A DNA stretch of 64,000 bases from Gonocerus acuteangulatus (Eukaryota; Arthropoda; Insecta; Hemiptera; Coreidae). A program made the position numbers and the translations under genes. This document shows, piece by piece, positions 21,850 to 34,841 of the stretch. The stretch is taken from the NCBI GenBank assembly GCA_946811695.1, contig OX328123.1, positions 41,075,764-41,139,763 on the forward strand. The letters are read 5' to 3'. The first letter of the stretch is position 1, and each line of letters begins with the position of its first letter. Below the pieces are notes generated by a model. The model worked only from the letters and a program-made list of their open reading frames with translations, was not told where the DNA came from and searched no databases.

Positions 21850-23195
21850 AAGCTTATTATCATTCCAAGGAGAATAAAGTGTATAGGGGGGGAAAAAAAT
21901 ATAACATATATCCAGAGATTAGTGGATGAGGTTAAAGAGAGGGGAGTCATGGTGGCAACAATACCAACCAACTACTCGGAGAGTCCATATTCAAAGGTCA
22001 ATCGAAATATAAACATATTTAACGACTTTCTTAGGAAAATATGTATGGCAAATAAGAATATTATGTTATTAGAGCTAGACAGGCTTTCGGAAAGAATGTT
22101 ATACACAAGACACGGATTACATTTTAATGGAATGGGGAAACGACGAATCTGCAGAATGATAGCAGGTGAAATTATTGACTTTGCGAGATATTCTCCAGGA
22201 AGAAACACTGCTCATCCGGCTTCGGACAGGAAGGGAATTACTTTAAAATGAGTCTTGGATTTCAGTTTATGATGAAAACATCTCTGTTCAAGATTCTTTC
22301 AACAAATTTAATGAGATTCTTTTAAAACACATCAATTTTTCTTTTCCACTTAAATATATTAAAAAAAAAACAATAATAATCAGAACAATAATTTGTTAAG
22401 TAAATCTTGGATAACAAAAGGAATTAAAATATCTGGAATAAAACTCAGAATACTATATGATTTAAAAAAAATTCAAAAACAGAGGATGAAATAACAAAAT
22501 ATTATTATAAATACAAAAAAATGTATAAGAAAGTCATCAAAAGTGCCAAGAAACTATTTTTAGGTAAACAAATAAACGAATCAACTAATAGAACAAAAAC
22601 ACTTTGGGATGTAATTAATAAAACTAATAATAGGAAAACTAAAACTGAAATCATTACTATTGAGAAAAACAGACAGACAATACCAGAAAAAGAAATAACA
22701 GAACTGTTTAATGAGTACTACACCAATTTACCAGAACATAATGAAAATAATAAGATACAGTTGCAATTTCCGGAAGTGTCAAGCAAAACTGAAAACAGTT
22801 TACTTTTAACCCCAGCGAAGAAGAAGTTGAAGAAGCCATAAACAACTTAAAAAACAAAAGTACATTTGACACTTATTACATAAATATTACTATTTTAAAA
22901 TATGTTTCAGAATGGATAAAAAGGCCTCTAACATGGACTATAAACAAATGTTTTGAAGATGGCGTGTTCCCAGATCAATTAAAACTGGCACAAGTGAGCC
23001 CAATTTTTAAAAAAGGGGATAAAAATATTAAGGTAAACTATAGACCAGTAGCAATTCTTCCTTGTTTATCTAAAATATTTGAAAAAATGATTTTTGGCCG
23101 CATATATAAAAATCTTTTCTCTTCCCAACAATATGGCTATAGAAAAAATAAAAATACTATCGAAGCTAATATGAAGTTAACCAACTCCATTAGAC
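21850..23195 (+). pseudogene. CR1-like non-LTR retrotransposon, 5' part (esterase and N-terminal RT)
   Basis: A first frame (about 21890-22250) ends with TRHGLHFNGMGKRRI, the Ser/Asp-His block of the SGNH esterase domain carried by some LINEs. It passes, with frameshifts, into a post-endonuclease linker (WISVYDENISV...FNKFNEILLKH; then MYKKVIKSAKKLF at 22521) and into the RT N-terminus at 22964: ISP-like VSPIFKKGDKNIKVNYRPVA, LSKIFEKMIF, QQYGYRKNKNT. No endonuclease domain lies between esterase and linker. The frame stops where an R element enters at about 23196 and resumes at 27084. Confidence 0.78.
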
Positions 23196-25247
23196 AAAAA
23201 AGTCCGACTCGCAAGAACTGCATCATCTTAGTGCGGTTCCGTTCTTATCCCTAGTCTAATTTGGAAAGATTAAAATATTTATTTATTGATAAGGCTTCGA
23301 AACTTTGGCGAATCGCCTGAAGATTAAAATAGAGGCAGTTATTATATTGGTTCCACCAGTCTTGAATGGTCTTGATTTACGATCTTACCTGGAAGGGTCG
23401 GTCAACACTAGAAAGGGTCCCGCTAGTTACAAGGTCTTGGAATCTAGGAAATCTATATTTCTAACAATAAATTGTTTTGTTATTTTACTAAACCAGTTTT
23501 ATTGTAAAATACATTATCCAACTATAAGCAATTAAGAAATAACAAGGAATAAAAACAGACAAAAAAAACCGTTCGAATAAACGAAATCAATTACTTTAAT
23601 GTTTTAAGCACTTATTTCTCCGATTGACATCGCCTAAATAAAACTTTCGTCAGAACATTCTTTGTTGAGCATTTAGTAAGCTTTCGAATAGTAACCTTTC
23701 GCTTCCCAAGATTTTCAACCGTTTTCGTGATATTAAGAAATTATACGAAGTTCCCAAAACTTTTCATTATTTCTAGCAATAGAAAATTGGTCTCATTTTA
23801 CCTATACTGTTTTACACACAAATACATTTTCCTAACATAAGAAATTACAAAAATAAAAATCAATAAAAAACGAAGGGAGAGAGACAAAAATTACAAAAAG
23901 AACGACAAACACCCGTTCATAAGAACTAAACAGACGTATTTGAAGTTTTAAGCACTTATTTCTTCGACTGACATCACCTAATCAAAACTTGTTTCAGAAT
24001 CTTTTCTGTAGAGAATTTAGAAAGCTTTCAAATAGTTTCTATCCACTTATGAAAATTTCCCAACCGTGTTCGAGATATTAATGAAAATATACGAAGTTCC
24101 CAAAACATTTCATGTCTGTTCTTAAAATATTTTATTCTAACCCTTCCTTAACTCCAAACGTAACCAAAAGTTTAAGATATTAGTTTTGATAAAATTTGAA
24201 CATGCAAAAAATGTTTCAACTGAATCCCATGATTTTATGTACCAAAACCAAAAACGTTATTCAGCAACTATGTTCCCAATTTTCCATTCGTTTTCCTAGG
24301 CCAAGAAGCCTACAAAACGAGTACTTACAAGCATATGAACTCAAAAATGTAAGCGTTGCGATTTTTTTTGCGCGAATTTCGCCCCAAACTCCATCTTCCA
24401 GTGGGCGGATTTTGCTGGTTAACGAACTTGACCTTTCAAATTGGACGACGGATTTTCGTACCAAATTTTATCAAAATCGGACCATCAGGGAAGCCAGAAA
24501 TGAGCTAACAGATATATATAATAAATAAATAATAAATAAATAAATAAATAAAGCCTTTATTGCATAAGAGGAACAATACAAACAAAAAAAAAAAAACTAT
24601 TTCCAAAAAAAAAATAACCAAAATAAAAAGTAATAAAAATTTAAATTCATTTCTTTTTAAATTACTATTTACAATATTTACAAATACATGTTTCTCATGC
24701 AGGCCTCCCCTTCATGGGGGTAATGGTCTAACTTCCCTGGCGACCAACCCAACTAGGAAGTGGAGTTCCCTGTTTCTTCCAACACTGCTTTCCATTTGTC
24801 TTTGTTCCTGGCAACGTTCATCCAATTCGGACCAGCAACGGACTTAAAGACATCACTCCAAAGCCTACATGGTCTTCCTCGTCTCCTCCTTAAGTTAAGC
24901 GGAATCCATTCCGTAGCCTTCAGGGTCCACCTGCTATCCTGCAATCTGGCAAGATGACCAGCCCATTTCCACTTAATTTTCTTTATATGCAGGCCTATAT
25001 CTGTCACTCCAGATTCTTGCCGCATAAATGAACCCCTGACTTTATCCCGTCTCCTGTAGTTCATCATGCTTCTAAGGACGGTGTTTTGCCACACTACTAG
25101 CTTGGATTCTTGCTCCTTGGTCAGTGCCCATGTTTGGCAGCCGTAACTTACAGAAGGGAGAACACAGCTTTCGAACACCATCTTCTTGTTATTCAGGCTA
25201 AAGTTACCCTTCATTACTTCCTTTAGTGACCAATACTTCTGCCAACA

Positions 25248-25278
<31 letters not shown>

Positions 25279-25414
25279 ATTTGAACCACAGTTATTTTCG
25301 GTCTCTAGGGGTTCTGAAACGCGAAATTTTCTAGTCGGCACTTCCGGATTGTTTCATGAGATCAATTTTATAAGCGGGGTTCTTCCCTATGAAGGGAGGG
25401 AGGAACCGCGCTAA
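23196..25414 (+). mobile_element. R-family element subtype A inside the LINE (with nested RTE piece)
   Basis: The left end is AAAAGTCCGACTCGCAAGAA...CTTAGTGCGGTTCCG and the right end GGGAGGAACCGCGCTAA at 25414, so both ends are present. It interrupts the LINE frame directly after ...LTNSIRQ. A reversed RTE-type fragment (24521-25244) sits at its TA array. Without that fragment the copy is about 1.5 kb, similar to 6912-8504. Confidence 0.82.
24521..25244 (-). mobile_element. RTE-like LINE 3' fragment with 14-bp target duplication
   Basis: The minus-strand frame ending at 24753 carries FESCVLPSVSYGCQTWALTK, an MNYRRRDKVR block, KWKWAGHLARLQDSRWT, and RRRRGRPCRLWSDVF, the typical C-terminal region of endonuclease-RT LINEs of the RTE type. 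It is 5'-truncated, has an AATAAA signal, and ends in a (TTTA)n tail. AACAGATATATATA flanks both sides (24507-24520 and 25245-25258), showing that it inserted at the edge of the R element's TA array. Confidence 0.87.
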
Positions 25415-26054
25415 CAATATAAACAGATCTAAGGTGTTACACGGTAGCTGGTGAAAGAAAGAATGAGAAGGTCTCTTATTGCAATTCTCTGTATGCAGGG
25501 TCTACTTCCAGGTAAAGTCATATACTTTTACTGCCCTTTACCGTTACTCAGAAGGCTCTTTGTGTTTACAAACAAAGGACTCGGTATAGACCACCCGTAT
25601 TAACCCAAAAGTGAATATATCAAGCTTGATAAACTTCCTGAATTAAATTAGGGAATTTAAGAGTGCTTAAAATAGGTTCTTGGTCTAGTCAAAAAATTCA
25701 AGGAGAATTAGATCATGAATAGAAAATCTCGGCCAAACAGAAGGAAAATAACAATAACAAGGATAGTCAAACTTCGTTTTCAAAGATTGTTAGTTGTAAC
25801 ACAAAAACGGCCACTCATGATTCTAATAAATTAACTGTGAAGTGTGATTACACAAATATTCCTGTTGAGGCTTTAAAGCTTCAATTTAAAAAACATATTA
25901 ACCCACAGGAATTATAGATTGGCCTAAAAACATAAAATCATTGAAAAAAGGATTTCTTATTATTGAATCAAACAAAAACGATATAGAGGTTATATCAACA
26001 GAGTTTTTAAATATATGCAAAGACCTGTTGATCAATAAAATTAAAATAAAAAAT
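25415..26054 (+). pseudogene. Fragment of a non-LTR retrotransposon ORF1
   Basis: The last third (about 25900-26045) reads SLKKGFLIIESNKNDIEVIS, with the same layout as the KKGHIIVEYDKKEDIEKIT stretch of the ORF1 at 62376-63395, i.e. the RNA-recognition-like fold of LINE gag proteins. The upstream portion (25415-25880) has no clear homology. It is bounded on both sides by R elements and is clearly broken. Confidence 0.45.
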
Positions 26055-26804
26055 AGAGTCATTTTTCCTATCCTGTTTTACAAACAAATACATTTTCCTA
26101 ACATAAGAAATTACAAAAATAAAAAACCAAGGGAAAGAGACAAAAATTACAAAAAGAACGACAAAAACCCGTTCATAAGAACAAAACAGACGTATTTGAA
26201 GTTTTAAGCACTTATTTCTCCGATTGACATAACCTAATCAAAAATAGTTTTAGAATCATTTTTGTAGAGAATTTAGTAAGCTTTCAAATAGTTTCTATCC
26301 ACTTACCACGATTTCCCAACCGTGTTCGAGATATTAATGAAAGTATACGAAGTTCCCAAAACTTTTCATGTCTGTACATAAAATATTTTATTCTAACCCT
26401 TCCTTAACTCCAAACGTAACATAACTTTCAACATATTAGTTTTAATGAAAGTAGAACATGCAGATAATGTTTCAACTGAATCCCATGATTCTAAGTACCC
26501 AAACCAAAAACGGTATTCAAAAACTATTTTTCCAATTTTCTCGAAAACGGTTAAAGCTATCGCCTTGAAAATGGTTTCATTCTTTTTCCTAGCCCAAGAA
26601 GCCTATAAAAAGAGTACTTACAAGCTTATGAACTCAAAAACGTAAGCGTTAAGATTTTTTCTGCGCGAATTTCGCCCCAAACGCTATCTTCCAGTGGGCT
26701 GATTTTGCTGGTTAACGAACTTGACCTTTCAAATTGGACGACTGATTTTTGTACCAAATTTCATCAAAATCGGACCATCAGGGAAGCCAGAAATGAGCGA
26801 ACAG

Positions 26805-26865
<61 letters not shown>

Positions 26866-27083
26866 TATACATATATATAATAATACACATATATACATAT
26901 ATATATATAAATATATACATATATATAATTTGTATATATATATACAAATTTGAACCACCGTTATTTTTCATCTCTAGGGGTTCTGAAACGCGAAATTTTC
27001 TTGTCGGCACTTCCGGATTCTTTCATTTTATCAACCTTATAAGCGGGGGTCCTCCCTATGGAAGAGGGAGGAACCGCGCTAAT
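26055..27083 (+). mobile_element. R-family element subtype A, left end missing
   Basis: Internal R blocks are followed by an interrupted (TA)n array (26810-26950, with TATACATA interruptions), the ACAAATTTGAACC tract, and the hairpin end GGGAGGAACCGCGCTAA. The LINE reading frame resumes at the next base or so. Confidence 0.8.
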
Positions 27084-28380
27084 ATAGAAATTAAAGAAAT
27101 GTCAGTAGCTGTTTTTGCTGATCTGTCGAAAGCCTTTGATTTGGTAGATCATAAAATTCTCCTAAAAAAGTTAGATAGTTACGGCATAAGAGGAGTTACT
27201 AATTCATTAATTGAATCATATCTCACAAATAGAGGTCAGTTTGTGGAGGTGAATTCAAACTCTGAAACGAGGTCCTCTATACGACCTATATCTAGAGGGG
27301 TTCCTCAAGGCTCTAGATTGGGCCCTCTTCTATTTTTGATTTATGTTAATGACCTTGTGGACTTCTTAAAAGAATTTGATGTGATTCTGTTTGCGGATGA
27401 CATAACTGCATTTTTTTCGGGAAAGGGTATCAATGAAATAGAAAGTAATTTAAATTCCTTGCTTTCTAAACTGAATATGTGGTTGGTGAGCACCAAATTG
27501 AAATTAAATATTAGTAAGACATGTTACATGAATTTCTCAAAGAGTAACGGCACTAATCACCATCTAAAAGTAGGGCTAGAAGAGGATAAACTACAAAAAG
27601 TAGAAAGTTGTAAGTTCTTGGGAGTTATTTTGGACGAGCACCTTAGTTGGTTACCTCAAATCAAAGCCATTAAGTCAAAAACCGACAAAGCCATTTATAT
27701 ACTCAAACAGTTGAAAACTGTTTTGAAAACTTCGGACCTGCTAAACGCATATCATGGCCTTTTTGAATCCCAATTATACTGCATTAGCTTATAGGGAAAT
27801 TCCAAAAAGGCGAATGAAGTTCTAACTGTAAAAAAAAAGGCAATTCGGACAATATTAAACTTGAGGAGGAACACGTCCTGTAAAAATCACTCTAAAAAAT
27901 TGAAAATTTTAACAGTACCAGCTCTATACATTTTAAAGGTTCTAAATATGACAAAAAAACATATCACGTTATATAAAAAACATGGGGATATTCACTCCTA
28001 TGCCACAAGGCAACGTAACCTAATAGCACTGGGCAAACACAGTACATTTTTTAAAAACGGGCTTGCGTACATGGGATCAACTTTATACAACCAATTACCT
28101 AAGGAATTGAAGGAGGAGGAGGAGGATAAGAAGTTGTTCTCCAAAAAGTGTAAGAATTACTTGGCAAAACATCCCTATTATACAGTTAAAGATTTTTTTT
28201 CTACCAAATAACTTCTGGTACATTCATTGCTCTAATTATCATCAACATTTTGTTATTTGTTTTAAATGACTTATTGTATGGAAATGGCATATTTTGAAAA
28301 TTATTTCATTGAGATATTTTATTTATTTTTGTTTTGACGTTCCTATTTCCACTGTTCAGTGGGTTAATGGAAATAAAGAT
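27084..28380 (+). pseudogene. CR1-like non-LTR retrotransposon, RT core, C-terminus and 3' end
   Basis: Continues the frame cut at 23195. RT motifs are intact: [39 protein letters not shown], and [12 protein letters not shown] (the FADD catalytic box), then [14 protein letters not shown] and [13 protein letters not shown] stop at 27792 is followed, after an indel, by the rest of the C-terminus (27861-28211) with SYATRQRNL and STLYNQLPKEL. An A-rich 3' end with AATAAAG lies at about 28370. It is dead because of the insertion and frameshift. CR1/L2-type placement is tentative. Confidence 0.82.
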
Positions 28381-28631
28381 TTATTTCTTTATTTATAAAA
28401 GAAGATTTTCCTTGAAATGATAAGAAAGCTGTCGCCAATATGGCCAGCCATCAGTTGGATTTATACAGTGATTTATATTTTGAAAATGAAAAACCAACTT
28501 TTTGTATCTATAGATAGCCCGGCGCTAATGGCCTTGATTCAGTGGGCTGAAAACAAATACATAAAACAGTGAAAGTTGATAATTTTTGCTTGAAAATTCA
28601 TCTATAAAATTTCGCTTCAAAATGTTTTCAG
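28381..28631. other. Intron sequence before transporter exon
   Basis: No repeat recognised; ends with the acceptor AATGTTTTCAG. Confidence 0.45.
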
Positions 28632-28788
28632 TTGCTGCCGCAAGTATTGCACTGGTCTCTGTTCTCACCATCCCTAACATAGCCAGTGGGTTCATCTTCA
28701 TCCCAGCCGCAATTACAATTTCAGTTTTAGACTGCTCATTCTTTTCACAAGCTGGTCTGATAGTGGAAATATTTCCTACTGAAGTAAG
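28632..28788 (+). CDS. SV2/SVOP-like transporter, exon with FPTEVR motif
   Basis: The acceptor TTTTCAG precedes 28632. Two bases complete the split codon, and the frame reads AAASIALVSVLTIPN, then two hydrophobic stretches (GFIFIPAAITISVLDCSFF) and LIVEIFPTEVR before GTAAGT. The motif (E/D)xFPTxxR at the cytoplasmic loop between helices 10 and 11 is a hallmark of SV2/SVOP and related sugar-transporter-fold proteins. Splice phase agrees with both neighbours. Confidence 0.88.
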
Positions 28789-28883
28789 GTAAGTCACTTT
28801 TAAAAGTTAGCTCCTTAGTGAAAAATAGGCTTCATTTTATATAAATATAATTTTATATTGGAGGAAATACATAGTCATCAATG

Positions 28884-29193
<310 letters not shown>

Positions 29194-29196
<3 letters not shown>

Positions 29197-29950
29197 GGTG
29201 TTCAAAGCTCGATTGACACCCCCTTTTTTCCCACAATTTTTGAAATTTAAAAACGAGACCTGGTGGGTCTCAACGTGGTCGAATGAACTTTCGTTGGACC
29301 TAATGCACGACCCCTCAACTTTCTCCAGTTCTTCTCCGGAGACCCTAACTCTGGAATCTCCAATGGAAAGGGGTTATTTTTATGACGGATTATTGTAGAG
29401 AATTGAATTTTATGTCGATTTTATATCTGTCATTTTTTCACTAAAGCGCACCAATGAGTAACAAATTGCTAAGAAACGATAAAACCCTTGTTTTTCGTCA
29501 CTTTTCTGCCAATAACGTAGAAAGTATGCCCGTAATGAAAAAGATTAGTTGACATAAACGATGTAGAGGATTAAATTTACTTTCCAAAAAGTATCTTTAT
29601 ATGCCTAAAATGTTAATAGGAATGGAGCAAAACACACTTTTGTTTTTGAAGTTTATTATCAACGTGATCGTCGCTTCAGTAAAACTTACATTTCCTAAAC
29701 TATTTTTGCTCCACCTAGTTTTGGATTTGAAAAACGTTTAAAGAAAAAATCAAATTCAATTACTTTATAAAGGCATTAAAACAATAAATTTAAAGCAATA
29801 GAACACACCTAATGATTAGAATTTATCATAAATCTGTAAAAAAAATACATTTTATTTAAAAAAAAAAAAAAAAACAAACATTTCTTGAATTGATGATTAC
29901 GTACATAAGTAATAAATAATTTATCAATAAAGTAAAAATAAAAGTCTATT
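29194..29950. other. Unclassified insert starting ACAGGGTGTTC, and AT-rich sequence
   Basis: CAGGGTGT directly after TA looks like the terminus of a mariner-type element, but no matching inverted end was found up to 30.7 kb. No transposase is readable between 29194 and 29950. Confidence 0.3.
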
Positions 29951-30658
29951 GTTTTGAAAAAATTTCATTTTCATAGGCAAAAATTTTTTCATTATTTTTC
30001 AGGTAAGTTGGAGAAGTGTTAGGAGGAATTCCAAAGTCCTTGGCAATTTCAGATTTTTTCTTTATTCCTTTTTCAAATTTTTAATCGCAGCTATTTTCTC
30101 TGACAACGTTAAAGTTTTATAACTTCTAGGCTTCGACATCTTAAATCAACAACTCTCTCATGCATGTTGAACTGCAATGTACACCAGAAATTCAAGGCAC
30201 AAAAAGATATAACAAATCTAAGCGCAGACTGACTTATAACTGAATAAGAAATGAAGATAGGAGGGATGGTGGGAGGGAATTCTAGGATAAAACGACAAGA
30301 TGTAACTATAACATCCCTTGGAAGGGAGGAAGCGTGACCCATCACTTTACAGAACTCCTAGAGTCCAAGAACTAGACTATGAGACCGCCGCGCTTCTTGT
30401 ACAGGAACCCCTACATCCGTATCTTACTATCCTTCTTACCCGAGGGGAGAATATTTTCACATGATTTAAGATCGACCGCCTCTCTGCCCACTTCCCATTG
30501 GAGGTACAGACTCAGAAAAAATTCGAATTATCCAAAATTTTATTCGGATTAACCACGATTTTTTTACATTGTTTATTCTAAATTCTAGGGGCCGAGAGAA
30601 ATATTCGAATTAAAGACGATTTCAAATTATCGAAGTTCGAATTATCCATGTTCCACTG
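29951..30658 (-). mobile_element. pogo/Tigger-like transposon, 5' part
   Basis: On the minus strand the element starts CAGTGGAACATGGATAATTC at 30658, preceded by TA, the typical pogo terminus. An ATG at 30139 opens MSKPRSYKTLTLSEKIAAIK and, after a one-base frameshift, continues KSEIAKDFGIPPNTSPTYLKNN. This is the CENP-B/psq-type helix-turn-helix at the N-terminus of pogo transposases. The DDE domain and the other terminus are missing. Confidence 0.8.
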
Positions 30659-30816
30659 TATTCTTTCTATGAGATATTTTCACTTACAGTTGTTTTGAAT
30701 TTGTCATTTATATTTATTATCTACTGTTACGTATTTTACATTTATAATTGTACTTATTTAATCAACTTTTGTTATATAACCCTGACAAAGGCATGAAAAT
30801 CAAGGCAAAACTTTCA
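30659..30816. other. Intron with a degenerate hammerhead-like motif
   Basis: CTGACAAAGGCATGAAAATC followed by AAGGCAAAAC at about 30782-30811 resembles a decayed CTGANGA - stem - GAAAC core. It abuts the R end that follows. Too degenerate to call as a ribozyme. Confidence 0.3.
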
Positions 30817-32519
<1,703 letters not shown>

Positions 32520-32705
32520 ATTATAATTAACTACAAATTTTAGGACGGGTTATCTATAGGTAACTACCCTTTATTAGCCTGGATGCGGGCTGATGCCTTC
32601 TTTTTTTCTAAAGAAAAGCCACCACCCCTAGTGGGAATCGAACCCACAACCCTTGCCATGGAGTGTTAAGTGCTCATGCCTTCACATTCACGGCCACCGG
32701 GCCTC
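32520..32705 (-). repeat. tRNA-derived SINE (family 1), copy 3
   Basis: On the minus strand it begins GGCCCGGTGGCCGTGAATG, with a perfect B box GGTTCGATTCC, then CACTAGGGGTGG and the family tail ending in TTAATTATAATGG. It lies in the intron only about 60 bp before the transporter exon at 32763. Confidence 0.88.
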
Positions 32706-32762
32706 CTCTTAAGTTATATTATTCCAAAATGTATAATATTGCCATTTTTATTTTATTTTCAG

Positions 32763-32890
32763 GGCTACAAGTGTTACGTTGACTATGATGTTTGGTCGAA
32801 TAGCTGTTTTGATTGGAAATTTTCTTATCGCAAATATCATGTATATCTATTGTGAATACATATTCTACTGCCTTGCTGGATCTTGTTTTT
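32763..32890 (+). CDS. SV2/SVOP-like transporter, penultimate exon
   Basis: After TTTTATTTTCAG the first base completes the Arg codon, and the frame continues ATSVTLTMMFGRIAVLIGNF, then IANIMYIYCEYIFYCLAGSC, ending one base into a codon before GTAAGT. FPTEVRA...MMFGRxxxLxGN across this junction is the canonical SV2/SVOP helix 11 signature. The second hydrophobic stretch is helix 12. Confidence 0.9.
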
Positions 32891-33462
32891 GTAAGTTGTT
32901 GTTGTTTTTTTTTAATAATACTTGTATTGTTCATGATTTTCCATTAAAGTTCTTGGGTTCAAGAATTGACTTTCTTTTTAAACTACTATGTATGTTTTAT
33001 CCACAGTGAATTCACTCAATTAATTGGCAAGAATGTTTTTGAAATATTGAGCAATTAGTAGCTTTCCATTTCAGTATTTTTTAACAACTTTCATTGGATT
33101 TCTTTTATTAATGATGAATGTGTTCATTTGAGGAATATCCTTCAATGTTTCTGATATAGCAGACATCCCATTCCAATATTACTATGGATAGCAGGCATTG
33201 CTCATTCATCAGCCTAGTAATTGGCTGTGTCTTATATATTCACAATACAAAACTCCAGGTTCTGTAGAAGAAATTCTTTTCTTGCATGCTAAAGTGTTTA
33301 TATTAAATATATCTCCTCCATCATGCCAATGTCAAATTTGATAGTTGAATCACTGCCCATGAGCTTGGAAGTAATTTATTAAAACATTGCCCTAACAATA
33401 ATAATAATCTTACCCATTATCTATTTTATATTCATTAAAATTTGTTTTCGCATTTCTTTTAG

Positions 33463-33542
33463 GTGTCATTGTCCTTGGCGCATTGCTGAATACTAAGCCG
33501 TTTAGCACTGCCAATGAAGAGGAGCAAAATGTTGTGGCTTAG
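33463..33542 (+). CDS. SV2/SVOP-like transporter, last coding exon
   Basis: The acceptor TTCTTTTAG precedes 33463. The split Cys codon is completed, and the frame gives VIVLGALLNTKPFSTANEEE and QNVVA before TAG at 33540-33542. A short hydrophobic end of helix 12 followed by an acidic cytoplasmic tail is typical. All six exons together encode roughly 255 residues, the C-terminal half of a protein that would normally have about 500 or more; the N-terminal half lies upstream of the window. Confidence 0.88.
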
Positions 33543-33570
33543 TTCAATACAATAATTTTATGTATTTTTA

Positions 33571-33576
33571 AATAAA
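33571..33576 (+). promoter_or_regulatory. Polyadenylation signal of the transporter gene
   Basis: AATAAA 29 bases after the stop codon, followed by a T-rich stretch (TTATTTTATATATAC). Confidence 0.7.
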
Positions 33577-33599
33577 TTATTTTATATATACATTGTTGT

Positions 33600-33720
33600 A
33601 CACATCTTACCTGGCTTTCTTACTGCCAAGTAGGTAAGCGTTACTTGCTCTCGTCTGAAATTCAGAGGTAGATGGTTTGATTCCACGTAGATATCTTCAA
33701 GCTTTACTTTCTATTATTTT
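33600..33720 (+). repeat. Possible tRNA-like SINE head
   Basis: TGCCAAGTAGGTAAGCG and, about 45 bases later, GGTAGATGGTTTGATTCC form a near-consensus A box and B box pair. No second copy was seen in the window, so the call rests on promoter-like motifs only. Confidence 0.4.
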
Positions 33721-34104
33721 TCAAGTATGTTCAAGGAACCCCAAAAATAAGTTATTGTTCGGAGCATTTAATTAATGCAGTTAGGAAGGAAAATGAGCCA
33801 AAGGTAAATGAAATAAATTAAGTTTATCAATTTTACCCTACTGAATAAAATTGCACCCTTGTGACTCTTTTCATATCATCATTTGAGAAATAAAATAAAC
33901 CAAGTCCTACAAAATTAATTTTGGTCTGAAAAGCATATCGTGAATATTGCAATAGCGAAGAAGATTTTTGAATAGTAAGCTCAAAAATAAGAAGATTAAT
34001 TATGAAATATGAAGAAGACACAGTGAAGTCCTTCCAAAGTATTCAGAATTTTGGCATCAACTAGCAAAAAAAAGTAAGCTGCATCACTGGACTTTGATTT
34101 AATT
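33721..34104. other. Intergenic sequence, nothing recognised
   Basis: AT-rich, no gene or repeat identified. Confidence 0.4.
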
Positions 34105-34534
34105 GATAATAGAAACAAGAAAAGTCTTCCCATGGGAGGGTGGCTTGTGTGTCAGATTCCTATGTAAGGAAATGCAGGTTCGAGACTTGCTTGTAGCAGG
34201 TTGACTATTTTCAGCCTGCAGTTTGCTGAAAAAATTCCTTCCTCCACCATGGGCGTTTATAGTCCCAGTAACCGCACGTTTCATGAAGTGTTTTATGCAC
34301 CTCGAAATTTAGCTATAATGTACCTCTTGGGTAGATAAGAAGGTGTGTTTCCTGGACATACCTTGGACCATCAGGTACTGCGCATAGGGGAAAGGTGCAA
34401 AACAATACTGCCCAAAAATAGTGTTTTATTCAGAAGCCAACTATCTTTAATGTAAAATGAAGACAATTTTACAATGAATAATAAATATGGCAGACACTAT
34501 TAATTGGTATAACACGAAAAAAAAAAAAAAAAAA
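34105..34534 (+). repeat. SINE family 2, copy 1, with poly(A)
   Basis: A B-box-like GCAGGTTCGAGACTTGC lies near 34176. The body (TTTATGCACCTCGAAATTTA, ATACCTTGGACCATCAGGTA, GTGTTTTATTCAGAAGCCAA) matches the reverse complement of 61219-61560, and the copy ends in A18 at about 34517-34534. Confidence 0.75.
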
Positions 34535-34841
34535 CGTAATTGTTTTTATTCTAATATTAAATGAGAGTTATTGGCGCTGCCATTTAAACCGGCACACCTG
34601 TACAAGGTCATGTGAGCAAGAACCAATGAGAGCGCAGAGAGTAACCACAACTGCGCGGTGCTCTCATTCACTCTTACGGTTACACGCAGTATATTGCAGT
34701 CTATCATAGCCAACATTTATTTTTATGTTTCCTGATAATTAAACCCCACAAAAGTGTCTGCCCTTTTGTAATTATTTTCAAATATGTTTATTGAAGACGC
34801 TGTTTAAATCGCAGCATGAATAAAGCATTTCATTTAATATT
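34535..34841. other. Unassigned sequence
   Basis: No gene or identifiable repeat. Locally GC-richer around 34580-34690. Confidence 0.4.

Noticed and set aside
24261..24464. Minus-strand frame [15 protein letters not shown]... and similar frames in R conserved tracts
   Set aside because: Shadow frames within repeat sequence; no domain and no start context.
29194..29398. A mariner element beginning CAGGGTGTTC
   Set aside because: Only one possible terminus was found; no opposite inverted end and no transposase were seen.
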